NCBI GenBank assembly: GCA_016177875.1
Contig: JACOUL010000053.1
Span: forward strand, 1-37,512
Reading direction: 5' to 3'
Origin: Burkholderiales bacterium
GTDB taxonomy: Bacteria; Pseudomonadota; Gammaproteobacteria; Burkholderiales; Burkholderiaceae_D
Length of the DNA: 37,512 bases
Positions 9,171 to 19,180 of this stretch are shown one piece after another. Position 1 is the stretch's first letter. Every line of letters begins with the position of its first letter. Under the pieces are notes generated by a model that saw nothing but the letters and a program-made list of their open reading frames with translations, was not told where the DNA came from and searched no databases. The translations under genes and the position numbers were made by a program.

Positions 9171-12023
9171 ATGGAAGAAATTCGCATTCGCGGCGCACGC
9201 ACGCACAATCTCAAGAACATCAACCTCGATATCCCGCGCAATCAGCTGATCGTGATCACCGGCTTGTCCGGATCCGGCAAGTCTTCACTCGCCTTCGATA
9301 CGCTCTATGCTGAAGGACAGAGGCGCTATGTCGAATCGCTATCGGCGTATGCACGGCAATTCCTCCAGTTGATGGAAAAGCCGGATGTCGATTTGATCGA
9401 AGGTTTATCTCCGGCGATTTCGATCGAACAAAAGGCTACCTCGCATAATCCGCGTTCCACGGTCGGCACTGTCACGGAGATTCACGACTACCTGCGCCTC
9501 TTGTACGCACGCGTCGGCACACCGTATTGCCCGGAACACCCGGAAAATCCGCTGGCGGCCCAATCGGTATCGCAGATGGTCGATGCGGTGCTCGCCCTGC
9601 CGGAAGACACCAAGCTGATGATCCTGGCGCCGGTGGTAGCCAACCGCAAAGGCGAACATGTCGACTTGTTCGAGGAAATGCAGGCGCAAGGCTTCGTGCG
9701 CTACCGCATCCAAAGTGGCACCCATGCGGCAAAAATCTACGAAGCCGATGATTTGCCAAAGCTGAAAAAAACCGAGAAGCACACCATTGACGTCGTCGTC
9801 GACCGGCTCAAGATCAAGGCCGATGTGAAACAGCGCTTGGCGGAAAGTTTCGAGACCGCCCTACGCCTCGCTGATGGCCGCGCCCTTGCATTGGAAATGG
9901 ATAGCGGCAAGGAGCATCTCTACTCCAATAAGTTCGCTTGCCCGATCTGCGGCTATTCACTGCAAGAGCTCGAACCGCGCCTATTTTCATTTAATAATCC
10001 GATGGGCGCCTGCCCCGAATGCGACGGCTTGGGCCATATCGAATTCTTCGATCCTAAGCGTATCGTGGCTTTTCCGAATTTGTCCTTGGCATCCGGCGCA
10101 ATCAAGGGATGGGACCGCCGCAACCAATTTTATTTTCAGATGCTGTCGAGCCTGGCCGAGCACTACGAATTCGATACCGACACGCCGTTCGAACAATTGG
10201 CGCAAGATGCGCAGGAAGTCATCCTTTACGGTTCCGGGCGCCAGACGATTCCTTTTGCTTATATCAATGAGCGTGGACGTACCGTTGTGCGTCAACATAC
10301 ATTTGAAGGTGTCGTCAACAATTTGCAGCGACGTTATCGCGAAACCGATTCGATTGCAGTCAAGGAAGAGCTAGCCAAGTTCATTAATCAAAAACAATGT
10401 CCCGAATGCGACGGCGCACGTTTGCGAGTAGAAGCCCGTCATGTGAAAGTTGGCTCAGGTCGCCAGCAACGCGCGATCTTTGAAATCGCTGCCACGCCTT
10501 TGCGCGAGACTCTGGATTTTTTTGAAAAGCTGAAACTCTCCGGTGCCAAGCGTGAAATTGCGGATCGCATCATCAAGGAAATCGTCTCGCGCCTGAAATT
10601 CTTGAACAACGTCGGCCTCGATTATTTGTCGCTGGAGCGTAGCGCCGACACCTTGTCCGGCGGCGAAGCGCAGCGCATTCGTCTAGCATCGCAAATCGGC
10701 AGCGGCTTGACCGGCGTGATGTATGTGCTGGACGAACCATCCATCGGGTTGCACCAGCGCGACAACGATCGGTTGATTGATACGCTCAAGCACTTGCGCG
10801 ATATCGGCAATAGCGTGTTGGTCGTGGAGCATGATGAAGATGCGATTCGCAGCGCGGATTTTATCGTCGACATGGGACTGGGTGCAGGCGTGCACGGCGG
10901 CGAAATAATTGCGCAAGGTTCGTTGGACGATATCCTGAAAAGCAAAAAATCCCTGACTGCACAATACCTGTCGGGAAAGCTGGAAATCGCCCTACCGAAA
11001 AAGCGTGTTAAACCCGAACCGGAAAAGCAATTCGTGATCACCGGGGCGGCCGGCAACAATTTAAAGCGCGTCACCATGTCGCTGCCGGTCGGTTTACTGA
11101 CCTGCGTGACGGGTGTATCCGGCTCCGGGAAATCGACCTTGGTCAACGATACTCTGTATCTCGCTGCCGCGCGCCATTTGTATGGCTCACAAGCCGAGCC
11201 GGCTCCGTTTGATACGATTGACGGGTTCGAATTTTTCGACAAGGTCATCTCGGTTGATCAAGCGCCGATCGGCCGCACACCGCGCTCCAACCCTGCCACT
11301 TACACCGGCTTATTTACGCCCATTCGCGATTTATTTTCGACGGTGCCAACCGCCAAGGAACGCGGTTACTCGGCAGGACGTTTTTCTTTCAACGTGAAAG
11401 GCGGCCGCTGTGAATCCTGCCAAGGCGATGGTGTCTTGAAAGTCGAGATGCACTTCCTGCCGGACGTCTACGTGCCATGCGACGTCTGCCATGGCAAACG
11501 CTACAACCGCGAAACACTGGAAGTGCATTACAAAGGCAAAAATATTTCCGACGTGCTCGATATGACCGTGGAAGACGCGCATGAATTCTTCCGCCCGGTT
11601 CCGGTGGTTGCGCGCAAGCTGCAGACACTATTGGATGTCGGCCTCGGTTACATCAAGCTGGGGCAAAGCGCCACCACGCTGTCCGGCGGAGAAGCGCAGC
11701 GCGTCAAGCTCTCGCTTGAATTATCCAAACGCGACACCGGCCGCACGCTGTATATTTTGGACGAGCCGACTACCGGCCTGCATTTCCATGACATTGCCCT
11801 GCTTTTGAAAGTTATCCATCGCTTGCGCGATCAAGGCAATACGGTTGTTATCATTGAGCACAACCTGGACGTGATCAAGACTGCAGATTGGATCATCGAT
11901 CTTGGCCCGGAAGGCGGTGCCGGCGGCGGGCAAATCATTGCGGCCGGTACGCCTGAGCAAATCAGCGATAACCCTGAAAGCGTCACCGGCAAATACTTGG
12001 CGCCGCTATTGAAAAAGAAATGA
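9171..12023 (+). CDS. uvrA: UvrABC excinuclease subunit A
   Basis: UvrA is the damage sensor of nucleotide excision repair; as a dimer with UvrB it scans DNA for distorting lesions. The 950-aa protein has the expected length and starts at [16 protein letters not shown]; an upstream in-frame extension is not part of the family. It has two ABC modules. Walker A motifs are GLSGSGKS (from G31) and GVSGSGKS (from G648), and LSGGEAQR signatures are at about 495 and 837. Zinc fingers are CPICGY...CPECDG near residue 260-290 and CESCQG...CDVCHG near 745-770. No clear Shine-Dalgarno precedes the ATG. Its stop overlaps the acylphosphatase start. Confidence 0.98.
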   Translation: MEEIRIRGARTHNLKNINLDIPRNQLIVITGLSGSGKSSLAFDTLYAEGQRRYVESLSAYARQFLQLMEKPDVDLIEGLSPAISIEQKATSHNPRSTVGTVTEIHDYLRLLYARVGTPYCPEHPENPLAAQSVSQMVDAVLALPEDTKLMILAPVVANRKGEHVDLFEEMQAQGFVRYRIQSGTHAAKIYEADDLPKLKKTEKHTIDVVVDRLKIKADVKQRLAESFETALRLADGRALALEMDSGKEHLYSNKFACPICGYSLQELEPRLFSFNNPMGACPECDGLGHIEFFDPKRIVAFPNLSLASGAIKGWDRRNQFYFQMLSSLAEHYEFDTDTPFEQLAQDAQEVILYGSGRQTIPFAYINERGRTVVRQHTFEGVVNNLQRRYRETDSIAVKEELAKFINQKQCPECDGARLRVEARHVKVGSGRQQRAIFEIAATPLRETLDFFEKLKLSGAKREIADRIIKEIVSRLKFLNNVGLDYLSLERSADTLSGGEAQRIRLASQIGSGLTGVMYVLDEPSIGLHQRDNDRLIDTLKHLRDIGNSVLVVEHDEDAIRSADFIVDMGLGAGVHGGEIIAQGSLDDILKSKKSLTAQYLSGKLEIALPKKRVKPEPEKQFVITGAAGNNLKRVTMSLPVGLLTCVTGVSGSGKSTLVNDTLYLAAARHLYGSQAEPAPFDTIDGFEFFDKVISVDQAPIGRTPRSNPATYTGLFTPIRDLFSTVPTAKERGYSAGRFSFNVKGGRCESCQGDGVLKVEMHFLPDVYVPCDVCHGKRYNRETLEVHYKGKNISDVLDMTVEDAHEFFRPVPVVARKLQTLLDVGLGYIKLGQSATTLSGGEAQRVKLSLELSKRDTGRTLYILDEPTTGLHFHDIALLLKVIHRLRDQGNTVVIIEHNLDVIKTADWIIDLGPEGGAGGGQIIAAGTPEQISDNPESVTGKYLAPLLKKK

Positions 12024-12304
12024 TGATGGCCAAGCATCTGTCTATTACCGGCATCGTGCAAGGCGTGGGCTACCGCGTCTCATTTCAAGCTCAGGCAGAG
12101 GCATTAAAATTGTCCGGCTGGGTGCGTAATCGACGCGACGGTTCAGTAGAAGCTGTCGTGACTGGCGAACCAGCCGCGATTGATAAAATAATTGCGTGGG
12201 CACAGCATGGTCCACCGAGCGCCCGCGTTGACCATGTCGCAGTAAGCGAGGCGGAGGACACTCACCCGTCAGCGGGCATTTTTGAAATGCGACCTACCGT
12301 CTAA
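12020..12304 (+). CDS. Acylphosphatase
   Basis: Acylphosphatase hydrolyses carboxyl-phosphate bonds such as that of acetyl phosphate; its physiological role in bacteria is unsettled. The 94-aa protein has the family length. The phosphate-binding loop GIVQGVGYR carries catalytic R19, and N37 in [15 protein letters not shown] is the second catalytic residue. Three ATG codons in tandem (12020, 12023, 12026) are all in frame, so the start is uncertain by two residues. The first overlaps the uvrA stop (ATGA), which suggests translational coupling to uvrA. Confidence 0.93.
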   Translation: MMMAKHLSITGIVQGVGYRVSFQAQAEALKLSGWVRNRRDGSVEAVVTGEPAAIDKIIAWAQHGPPSARVDHVAVSEAEDTHPSAGIFEMRPTV

Positions 12305-12360
12305 GTAAACGCGGCAATAAGCGCGCTGCAATAGACGGCCGGCGAAAAATTACAACAAGA

Positions 12361-13563
12361 ATGACAAAACAAGTTTTTCGAATTGCCATCGTCGGCGGCG
12401 GCACTGCCGGCGCGGCAAGCGCATTATTTCTGGCGCGTGCCGGCCACTATGTGACTTTATTTGAACGCGTTGCTCACCCTGAGGCAGTCGGCGCCGGCAT
12501 CTTATTGCAACCCACTGGCATGCATGTATTGCATACGCTGGGACTGCTTGATGAAATTCTTGCGCACGGCACCCGTAATGATCGATTGTTCGGCACCAAC
12601 TCCAGCGGCCGGACTGTGCTGGATATCCATTACCGCGACTGGAACCCGTCGACTTTTGGCTTAGGCCTGCATCGCGGCGCCCTATTTTCCGTTCTTTGGA
12701 ATGCGCTGCGATGTCATGGAATCGATGTGCGCACCGATGCCGCCGTCTCACACATTCAACAAACTCAGAACAAAGCGGTGCTCTATCGGGACGATGAAAC
12801 TATCGGCGAGTTTGATGGCATCGTTCTAGCCGACGGCGTTCATTCCATCTTGCGTGATGCACTATCGATCCCGCAGAAGGTCACGCCTTATCCCTGGGGT
12901 GCGCTTTGGGCGGTTCTTCCCGACGACGGCGTCACCTCCGGCACATTGCGACAATGGTTCCATCATGCAAAACAAATGCTGGGCTTAATGCCGACTGGGT
13001 TCGCTTATCAGCAGCTGACGCAACCTCTTATCAGCCTGTTCTGGAGCTTGCCGGTGAATACAGCGGATGCCTGGCGCAAGGAAGGCCTCGACGCTTGGAA
13101 GAACACCGTACGTGAACTTGCGCCTATTGATGCAGTGCTCGACCATATCCGCTCTGCGGATCAATTGACGTTTGCAACTTATGCCGACGTGCGAATGAAG
13201 CATTGGCATGACGGACGCGTGGTATGCATCGGCGACTGCGCACACGCCACCAGTCCGCAACTTGGGCAAGGCGCCAATCTCGCATTGATCGATGCGATGA
13301 TCTTGGCCCAGTGTTTTTCCGAAGGTGCCGATATTCCTTCTGCGCTTGCCATGTATTCTCGCAAACGAAAAGACCATCTTCGTTATTACCAAACCACCAG
13401 CAAATGGCTGACGCCGTTTTTTCAATCGCATTCGCGCTTGGCCAGCGGATTGCGTGATCTTGCCCTGGGGCCTATATGCCGCGCGCCTTATGTAAAGAGT
13501 GAGATGGCACGCACTTTGAGCGGCACGAAATCCGGTTTTCTATGGGGTTCGCTCCATCTGTAG
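12361..13563 (+). CDS. FAD-dependent monooxygenase, PHBH-like group A
   Basis: This 400-aa flavoprotein belongs to the single-component NAD(P)H-dependent aromatic hydroxylase family (UbiH, salicylate hydroxylase and relatives). The N-terminal Rossmann motif is VGGGTAGAAS (from V11). The GD motif that binds the FAD ribityl chain is at G291-D292 in CIGDCAHATSPQLGQGANLALIDA, and ADGVHSILRD is the DG motif. The substrate is unknown: there is no ring-cleavage or ubiquinone gene beside it. It follows acylphosphatase after 56 bp and converges on the antiporter gene with a 2-bp gap. Confidence 0.88.
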   Translation: MTKQVFRIAIVGGGTAGAASALFLARAGHYVTLFERVAHPEAVGAGILLQPTGMHVLHTLGLLDEILAHGTRNDRLFGTNSSGRTVLDIHYRDWNPSTFGLGLHRGALFSVLWNALRCHGIDVRTDAAVSHIQQTQNKAVLYRDDETIGEFDGIVLADGVHSILRDALSIPQKVTPYPWGALWAVLPDDGVTSGTLRQWFHHAKQMLGLMPTGFAYQQLTQPLISLFWSLPVNTADAWRKEGLDAWKNTVRELAPIDAVLDHIRSADQLTFATYADVRMKHWHDGRVVCIGDCAHATSPQLGQGANLALIDAMILAQCFSEGADIPSALAMYSRKRKDHLRYYQTTSKWLTPFFQSHSRLASGLRDLALGPICRAPYVKSEMARTLSGTKSGFLWGSLHL

Positions 13564-13565
13564 CG

Positions 13566-15554
13566 CTATCCTTTCAACATACGTCCCTCTGCCAAAGCCA
13601 CGCTTTCTCCCGACCCGCGCAATACCACGATATCACCGGATTGCAATAAGGTTCCCGGCACCGGCTCGACTCGAGCCGTACCACGGCGCACAGCCGTTAC
13701 ATCCGTGCCGAATTCGGACAAATTTAATTCGCCCAGGGATTTGCCGATCGCATGCGCCTTTTCATTCAAGACGACAGAATGCATACGAATTTGCATTTGC
13801 TCCGCATCGTCCGGCGCATCGCTTGCGCCGTGAAAGTAACCACGCAGCGAAGCGTAACGCTTGTCGCGCGCTGCCTGCACGCGATGCACCACGCGCCGCA
13901 AGGGCACGCCCAATTGAACCAAAGCATGCGAAGCGAGCATGAGACTGGCTTCAAACAACTCCGGTACCACTTCCGTAGCGCCTGCGGCACGCAATCGATC
14001 CAGATCGGAATCGTCATGACTGCGCACGATGACCGGCATATTAGGCGCCAATTCCTGCGTAAAGTGCAGTACCTTGAGTGCCGATGGCGTGCTCGCATAG
14101 GTGATCACCATTGCGGCTGCTCGATGAATGCCGGCAGCCATAAGACTCTCGCGGCGCGCCGCATCGCCATAGGACACCTGCGCGCCCGCGCGCTGCGCTT
14201 CCTGCACGCGATCCGGATCGAGATCGAGAGCATGATAAGGAATGCGCTCTTCTTCGAACACTTTCGCCAGACTCTGCCCGGTGCGCCCAAAGCCGGCGAT
14301 GATGACGTGCTTTTGCGTACTCATGGTGCGCGTGGCAATCTGAGTGAGAGCCAACGACTGCATCATCCATTCGTTAGCCGCCAATTTCATGGCAATCACA
14401 TCCGACTTGGCTAGGATGAACGGCGCCGCCAGCATCGACAACACCATCGAAGCTAGCACCACTTGCACGAGCAGCGGATCCATCAGGTGCAGATTGCCGG
14501 CTTGGTTCAACAACACAAATCCGAATTCACCGGCTTGCGCCAAACCCAATCCGGTACGGATGGCCACACCTGTCGATGCCCCGAACAACTTGGCTAACCC
14601 CGTGATGAGAGAAAACTTTAATACGATGACGATTGCCAGCAGGCCCAATACTAACCAGCCATGCTTAAACACCAGACTCACGTTGAGCAGCATGCCCACG
14701 GTTATGAAGAACAAACCGAGCAGCACATCTCGAAACGGTTTGATGTCTTCTTCTACCTGATGCTTGTATTCTGTTTCGGAGATCAGCATGCCGGCGACAA
14801 ACGCGCCCAGCGCCAGGGATAAACCAGCTTTCTCCGTAATCCACGCCGCTCCCAAAGTAATCAGGAGCAGATTCAGCATAAATAGCTCTTGCGAACGACG
14901 CTTGACGACGATACGGAACCAGCTGCGCATCATCCGCTGACCGAAGAACAATAGCAGCACCAAGACAAAAGTCGCCTTGAGCGCCGCCCAGGCAAGCGTT
15001 GCCATCAATTGCTTGCCCGGATTACCTAAAGCCGGCACCAAAATCAGTAAAGGCACCACGGCCAAATCTTGAAACAGCAAGACGCTGATAATGCGCCGTC
15101 CGTGCTCGCTCTCTAGCTCCAAACGTTCAGTCAGCATCTTAGAAACGATAGCGGTCGACGACATCGCCAACGCCCCCCCGATCGCGAACGCTCCTTGCCA
15201 ACTGATATCGGCGAATTGAGGTAACAGATATGCCAGCAGCCACGCGAAGCCCATCACCGCAATGATCGTTACCAGGACCTGTGCCATGCCCAAGCCAAAC
15301 ACCGTGCGCCGCATAGATGAAAGCTTGGGCAAGGAAAATTCCAAACCGATGGAAAACATCAAGAACACGACACCGAACTCGGCCAAGGTATGAGTGGTCT
15401 GATTCTCCTCCGCTAAACCGAACCCGTGCGGTCCGAGCAAAATGCCGACCAGCAAATACCCCAGCATCGGCGGCAAATGCAGCATGCGAAAAGCCACCAC
15501 GCCCAGCACTGCCGCGCTAAGCAATACAAGGGTGAGTTCAAGAGCGGAAAACAT
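13566..15554 (-). CDS. CPA2-family K+/H+ antiporter with RCK domains (KefB/YbaL-like)
   Basis: This 662-aa inner-membrane protein is a monovalent cation:proton antiporter with a cytoplasmic ligand-gated regulatory tail. Residues 1 to about 385 form the multi-helix Na+/H+ exchanger domain (LVGILLGPHGFGL; FSIGLEFSLPKL; GGALAMSSTAIVSKML). From about residue 416 a TrkA-N (RCK) Rossmann domain begins, HVIIAGFGRTGQSLAKVF, with the acidic strand end DLDPD. About 575-662 is a TrkA-C domain. The domain order fits the KefB, KefC and YbaL group; no quinone-reductase partner (KefF/KefG) is nearby, which favours a YbaL-like type. No obvious Shine-Dalgarno. It is divergent from kdsD. Confidence 0.9.
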   Translation of the reverse strand: MFSALELTLVLLSAAVLGVVAFRMLHLPPMLGYLLVGILLGPHGFGLAEENQTTHTLAEFGVVFLMFSIGLEFSLPKLSSMRRTVFGLGMAQVLVTIIAVMGFAWLLAYLLPQFADISWQGAFAIGGALAMSSTAIVSKMLTERLELESEHGRRIISVLLFQDLAVVPLLILVPALGNPGKQLMATLAWAALKATFVLVLLLFFGQRMMRSWFRIVVKRRSQELFMLNLLLITLGAAWITEKAGLSLALGAFVAGMLISETEYKHQVEEDIKPFRDVLLGLFFITVGMLLNVSLVFKHGWLVLGLLAIVIVLKFSLITGLAKLFGASTGVAIRTGLGLAQAGEFGFVLLNQAGNLHLMDPLLVQVVLASMVLSMLAAPFILAKSDVIAMKLAANEWMMQSLALTQIATRTMSTQKHVIIAGFGRTGQSLAKVFEEERIPYHALDLDPDRVQEAQRAGAQVSYGDAARRESLMAAGIHRAAAMVITYASTPSALKVLHFTQELAPNMPVIVRSHDDSDLDRLRAAGATEVVPELFEASLMLASHALVQLGVPLRRVVHRVQAARDKRYASLRGYFHGASDAPDDAEQMQIRMHSVVLNEKAHAIGKSLGELNLSEFGTDVTAVRRGTARVEPVPGTLLQSGDIVVLRGSGESVALAEGRMLKG

Positions 15555-15638
15555 AGATGTTGAGGATTCTGGGTGGGAGACGCCATCAGCGCCCCACTAT
15601 TATTATTTCTGGCAGGTTTCTTGCTTACTTAATTCGTT

Positions 15639-15644
15639 TATACT
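15639..15644 (+). promoter_or_regulatory. -10 box of kdsD, implying a leaderless transcript
   Basis: TATACT lies 6 bp before the kdsD ATG (15651). Standard spacing would put the transcription start at the A of the ATG. A weak -35 (TTTCTT, 15617-15622) is 16 bp upstream. No Shine-Dalgarno sequence is present, which fits a leaderless messenger. Confidence 0.45.
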
Positions 15645-15650
15645 TCCTGC

Positions 15651-16676
15651 ATGAGTGTACCCCATGAAAAAACCCTGCCGGAAGCTTTTGATGACAAAAG
15701 CGCGCTTCGTGCCCTGAATCTGGCGAAGGAAACCCTGCAGATCGAAGCAGATGCCATTGTTGCCTTGCGACAACGCATCGAGGGTGATGGTGCTTCATTC
15801 GCCCAAGCCGTTGCTTTATTGCTTTCCTGCAAGGGCCGCGTCGTTGTTTCCGGCATAGGCAAATCCGGCCATATTGCCCGCAAAATTGCCGCCACCTTAG
15901 CATCGACCGGCACTCCTGCCCTCTTCGTTCATCCTGCTGAAGCGGCGCACGGCGACCTGGGCATGGTGACGGAAAACGATGCCTTCGTTGCCCTTTCCAA
16001 CTCCGGCGAAACTTCCGAATTACTCGCGATCGTACCGCTCATTAAGCGCATGGGCGCGAAGCTCATTGCCTTAACCGGCGATGCTAATTCCAGCCTGGCT
16101 CAATTAGCGAATGTGCATTTGGATGCGCATGTCGATAAAGAAGCCTGTCCGCTCAACCTTGCTCCCACAGCGAGCACGACCGCAGCGCTTGCGCTTGGCG
16201 ATGCGCTTGCCGTCGCCTTGCTGGATGCCCGCGGCTTTCGCGAAGAGGATTTTGCACGCTCGCATCCGGGAGGCGCGCTGGGCCGGCGCTTGCTGACTCA
16301 TGTGCGCGATGTCATGCGCAGCGGCGAGGCGATTCCCGCCGTCGGCATACAGACTGCCGTGCTGACCGCCTTGGTGGAAGTAACCAAAAAAGGCATGGCG
16401 ATGACCGCCGTCGTCGATGAGAACCAAAAGCCCATCGGCATCTTTACCGACGGCGATTTGCGTCGCCTGCTGGAACATAAACGGGATTTGAATCAGCTGA
16501 CGATTGCCGAAGTCATGCATGCCAATCCGCGCACGGTCGGCCCTGATCAATTGGCTGTCGATGCAGTGCAATTGATGGAACAATTCCGCATCAATCAATT
16601 GCTGGTGGCCGATGCCGACGGCAAGCTGGTCGGCGCATTACATATCCACGACCTCACGCGCGCCAAGGTGATCTGA
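15651..16676 (+). CDS. kdsD: D-arabinose-5-phosphate isomerase
   Basis: KdsD interconverts D-ribulose 5-phosphate and D-arabinose 5-phosphate, the first step of the Kdo branch of LPS synthesis, in the cytoplasm. The 341-aa protein has an N-terminal SIS domain (about 40-180; VVVSGIGKSGHIARKIAATLASTG and ALSNSGETSELL) and two C-terminal CBS domains (about 215-335; IGIFTDGDLRRLL and LVGALHIHDLTRAKV). H205 in ARSHPGGALGRR corresponds to the conserved catalytic histidine. No alternative ATG or GTG start exists near the N-terminus. It overlaps kdsC by one base (TGATG) and opens the kds-lpt cluster. Confidence 0.95.
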   Translation: MSVPHEKTLPEAFDDKSALRALNLAKETLQIEADAIVALRQRIEGDGASFAQAVALLLSCKGRVVVSGIGKSGHIARKIAATLASTGTPALFVHPAEAAHGDLGMVTENDAFVALSNSGETSELLAIVPLIKRMGAKLIALTGDANSSLAQLANVHLDAHVDKEACPLNLAPTASTTAALALGDALAVALLDARGFREEDFARSHPGGALGRRLLTHVRDVMRSGEAIPAVGIQTAVLTALVEVTKKGMAMTAVVDENQKPIGIFTDGDLRRLLEHKRDLNQLTIAEVMHANPRTVGPDQLAVDAVQLMEQFRINQLLVADADGKLVGALHIHDLTRAKVI

Positions 16677-17212
16677 TGCCTGCCAATGCCCTCGCCCGTG
16701 CTGCCCGCGTCCGTCTGATGATCTTTGATGTCGATGGCATCTTGACCGACGGCAGCCTGCATTATGGCGCGGATGGCGAACTCATTAAAACCTTCAATGT
16801 TCTTGACGGTCACGGCATCAAATTGCTGCAACAATCCGGTATCGGCACCGCCATCATCAGCGCGCGCAAGTCATCGATTGTCGAGCGCCGCGCCTCAGAC
16901 CTTGGGATCGCCCACGTGCGGCAAGGCGTGCATGACAAGCAAGCGGCATTCGAACAATTGCTGGCCGAAACCGGCATCTCGGCAGAAGAGAGCGGCTTCA
17001 TCGGCGATGATGTCATCGATCTTCCGATTTTGTTGCGCACCGGTTTTGCAGCAAGTGTTCCCAATGCGCATGCGGAAGTGCAATCACGTGTACATTACGT
17101 CACGCGGGCCGGCGGCGGCGCCGGTGCCGTACGCGAACTATGCGACTTCATCTTACGCGCCCAAGGTAAATACGAAGCTGCGCTCGCCCCCTACCTAGGA
17201 AGAGGGGCATGA
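16676..17212 (+). CDS. kdsC: 3-deoxy-D-manno-octulosonate 8-phosphate phosphatase
   Basis: KdsC removes phosphate from Kdo-8-phosphate to give Kdo for the LPS inner core. It is a HAD-superfamily enzyme of the tetrameric C0 type without a cap domain. The 178-aa protein matches the family. Catalytic D18 and D20 sit in MIFDVDGILTDG. The second motif is ISARKS near residue 61, and the Mg2+ loop is GFIGDDVIDLP near 105. Its start overlaps the kdsD stop, and lptC starts 1 bp after its stop, indicating a tight operon. Confidence 0.96.
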   Translation: MPANALARAARVRLMIFDVDGILTDGSLHYGADGELIKTFNVLDGHGIKLLQQSGIGTAIISARKSSIVERRASDLGIAHVRQGVHDKQAAFEQLLAETGISAEESGFIGDDVIDLPILLRTGFAASVPNAHAEVQSRVHYVTRAGGGAGAVRELCDFILRAQGKYEAALAPYLGRGA

Positions 17213-17213
17213 C

Positions 17214-17813
17214 ATGGCCGATCCGCGCACCTCTTCTTACCGGTTTCGGCTGGCTTTTCTTCTAGTCTTCACGATCATTCTGGCGCTAGGCAGTTTTTGG
17301 GTGCTGGACGTTATGCAACGCGGCCTGGAAGATTCTTTGCCCCTCTCAAAACGCACTGAACCCGATTACTACGTCGAACAATTCCAGTTCGTACGGCTCG
17401 CTAAAGGCGGGCAAGTGCGCTACCACTTGTCGGGCGAGCGTCTTGTCCACAATCCACAAAACGATACCTATGAAATTCGGCTTCCGGTGATCAAGAGTCT
17501 GCGCCGCAATCAGCCTCCGGTCATTCTTAGGGCAGAACGCGCCTTGGCTGATCCAGGAACGAACCAAGTGCAATTGTTTGACAAGGTACAAATGGATAGG
17601 CCCGCCTCCATCAACACTAAGCCCCTACATTTGAGCTCAGAATATTTAATGATCTTGCCGGACGACGATGTGGTGAAGACAGATCGTCCCGTAACAATCA
17701 CATTTGGCAATTCGATCCTGCAAGGCAGTGGTATGTTTGCCAATCAAGGAACACGTGAGTTCAGGTTATCAAGTAACGTACGCGGCACCTTCCCGCCGAA
17801 GAACCCCGGATAA
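17214..17813 (+). CDS. lptC: LPS export protein LptC
   Basis: LptC is the bitopic inner-membrane part of the Lpt bridge that takes LPS from the LptB2FG transporter to LptA in the periplasm. The 199-aa protein has one N-terminal membrane helix (about 13-32) and a periplasmic beta-jellyroll domain. The sequence DPGTNQVQLFDKV followed by LSSEYLMILPDDDVVKTDRPVTI is typical of the family. AGAGGGG upstream of the ATG is a good ribosome binding site. It lies between kdsC and lptA, as is usual. Confidence 0.93.
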   Translation: MADPRTSSYRFRLAFLLVFTIILALGSFWVLDVMQRGLEDSLPLSKRTEPDYYVEQFQFVRLAKGGQVRYHLSGERLVHNPQNDTYEIRLPVIKSLRRNQPPVILRAERALADPGTNQVQLFDKVQMDRPASINTKPLHLSSEYLMILPDDDVVKTDRPVTITFGNSILQGSGMFANQGTREFRLSSNVRGTFPPKNPG

Positions 17814-17822
17814 AGGGAACGA

Positions 17823-17870
17823 ATGGAAACTTCACGCAACCGAATGTTGTGGAATCTCTCATCGCAATGA
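17823..17870 (+). CDS. 15-codon mini-ORF overlapping the lptA start
   Basis: ATG at 17823 is preceded by AAAGGGAA at ideal spacing and encodes [15 protein letters not shown]. Its stop TGA (17868-17870) overlaps the lptA ATG (17867-17869) as ATGA. lptA itself has only a weak, distant ribosome binding site. The arrangement suggests translational coupling, with ribosomes reinitiating at lptA. It may instead be chance. The peptide resembles nothing I recognise. Confidence 0.4.
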   Translation: METSRNRMLWNLSSQ

Positions 17871-18415
17871 AACGAATTTTTTCTATAACGCTGTTTGTGC
17901 TCAACATGATAGGCAATTCGTGTGCCTATGCTGAGAAGGCCGATGCGGATAAACCCACGCAAGTCGAAGCTGACAAAATGGTCTATGACGACGTCAAGCA
18001 GATCAACACTTTTACGGGAAACGTCTTCCTGACACGCGGCACCTTAACCATGAAAGCCAGCCAGGTGGTCGTCACCCAGGATGCTTCCGGCTATCAGTTC
18101 GCGACGCTGCACGGCGGCGCTGGCAGCCTGGCCAGTTTTCGACAAAAGCGCGATGGTGGCCCTAATCTTTGGGTCGAGGGACAAGCCGAGAAGCTTGAAT
18201 ATGACGGCAAGAATGATGTAGTGAAACTGTATGCCAAAGCCAAATTGCGTCGACTAGACGGCAATAAGCCGACCGACGAAGTGGAAGGAGAATTCATTAC
18301 CTACGACAGCCGCAATGAGTTTTTCAGCGTCAACAACGCACCGGCGAGCGCCGGCAAATCAAGCAGCGGGCGAGTGAAAGTAATCATTCAACCTCGCACC
18401 GAAGCGAAGCAATAA
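17867..18415 (+). CDS. lptA: LPS transport periplasmic protein LptA
   Basis: LptA polymerises into the periplasmic bridge that carries LPS from LptC to LptD. The ATG at 17867 gives 182 aa with a normal signal peptide: MKR, a hydrophobic stretch and a predicted cut after CAYA. An in-frame GTG six codons upstream would add residues ahead of the signal peptide and is less likely. The mature part has the OstA/LptA jellyroll ([37 protein letters not shown]). lptB starts 1 bp after its stop. Confidence 0.94.
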   Translation: MKRIFSITLFVLNMIGNSCAYAEKADADKPTQVEADKMVYDDVKQINTFTGNVFLTRGTLTMKASQVVVTQDASGYQFATLHGGAGSLASFRQKRDGGPNLWVEGQAEKLEYDGKNDVVKLYAKAKLRRLDGNKPTDEVEGEFITYDSRNEFFSVNNAPASAGKSSSGRVKVIIQPRTEAKQ

Positions 18416-18416
18416 G

Positions 18417-19169
18417 ATGGATAGCAGCATGAGCAGCATATTAGTTGCCGATGGTTTGCAGAAAAGTTATGGTGCGCGCCAGGTATTGCGCGATGTATCG
18501 CTGCAAGTCGAAAGCGGTGAAGTAGTCGGATTACTCGGCCCGAACGGGGCCGGCAAGACCACCGCGTTTTATATGATCGTCGGATTAGTCCCAGCCGATG
18601 CCGGCGAAATTCGTTTGAACGACGCGAGTATTTCGCGCTTGCCAATTCATCGGCGCGCACTTCTCGGCCTCTCTTATTTGCCGCAAGAAGCATCGGTATT
18701 TCGTAAGCTCACTGTCGCGGACAATATTCGCGCCGTACTTGAATTACAAAAAGAAAACAGCAAACCTTTATCGCGCTCGGCGATCGAAAATCGTCTCAAC
18801 GCATTGTTGGCCGAATTGCAAATTGAAAAATTGCGCGACAACCAAGCTTTGTCTTTGTCGGGCGGCGAGCGCCGGCGGGTGGAAATTGCCCGTGCTTTGG
18901 CGACGAACCCGCGTTTCGTCCTGCTGGACGAACCCTTCGCCGGCGTGGACCCAATCGCCGTCATTGAAATCCAACGCATTGTGCGGTTCTTGAAGGAACG
19001 CGGCATTGGCGTCTTGATTACCGATCACAACGTGCGCGAAACGCTCGGTATTTGTGATCGCGCCTACATTATTAATCAAGGTGTCGTGCTCGCCAGCGGC
19101 AGGCCGGATGACATCATTGCCAATGAGTCGGTACGGCGCGTGTACCTCGGCGAACATTTCCGGATGTAG
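18417..19169 (+). CDS. lptB: LPS export ABC transporter ATP-binding protein
   Basis: LptB is the cytoplasmic ATPase of LptB2FG, which pulls LPS out of the inner membrane. The 250-aa protein has Walker [10 protein letters not shown] (41-49), Q-loop LPQEASVF, signature [15 protein letters not shown], Walker [11 protein letters not shown] and switch H in [10 protein letters not shown]. The LptF and LptG membrane partners are not in this window, as is common because they are usually encoded elsewhere. It is followed by rpoN after 11 bp. Confidence 0.97.
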   Translation: MDSSMSSILVADGLQKSYGARQVLRDVSLQVESGEVVGLLGPNGAGKTTAFYMIVGLVPADAGEIRLNDASISRLPIHRRALLGLSYLPQEASVFRKLTVADNIRAVLELQKENSKPLSRSAIENRLNALLAELQIEKLRDNQALSLSGGERRRVEIARALATNPRFVLLDEPFAGVDPIAVIEIQRIVRFLKERGIGVLITDHNVRETLGICDRAYIINQGVVLASGRPDDIIANESVRRVYLGEHFRM

Positions 19170-19180
19170 CGCGAGCAGAC

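Noticed and set aside
15173..15179. C7 run in the antiporter gene as a second phase-variable tract
   Set aside because: Seven bases is short for slipped-strand switching, and the run encodes a conserved Gly-Gly-Ala in the membrane domain.
17849..17869. GTG start for lptA six codons upstream
   Set aside because: It would place residues before an otherwise normal signal peptide and has no ribosome binding site.
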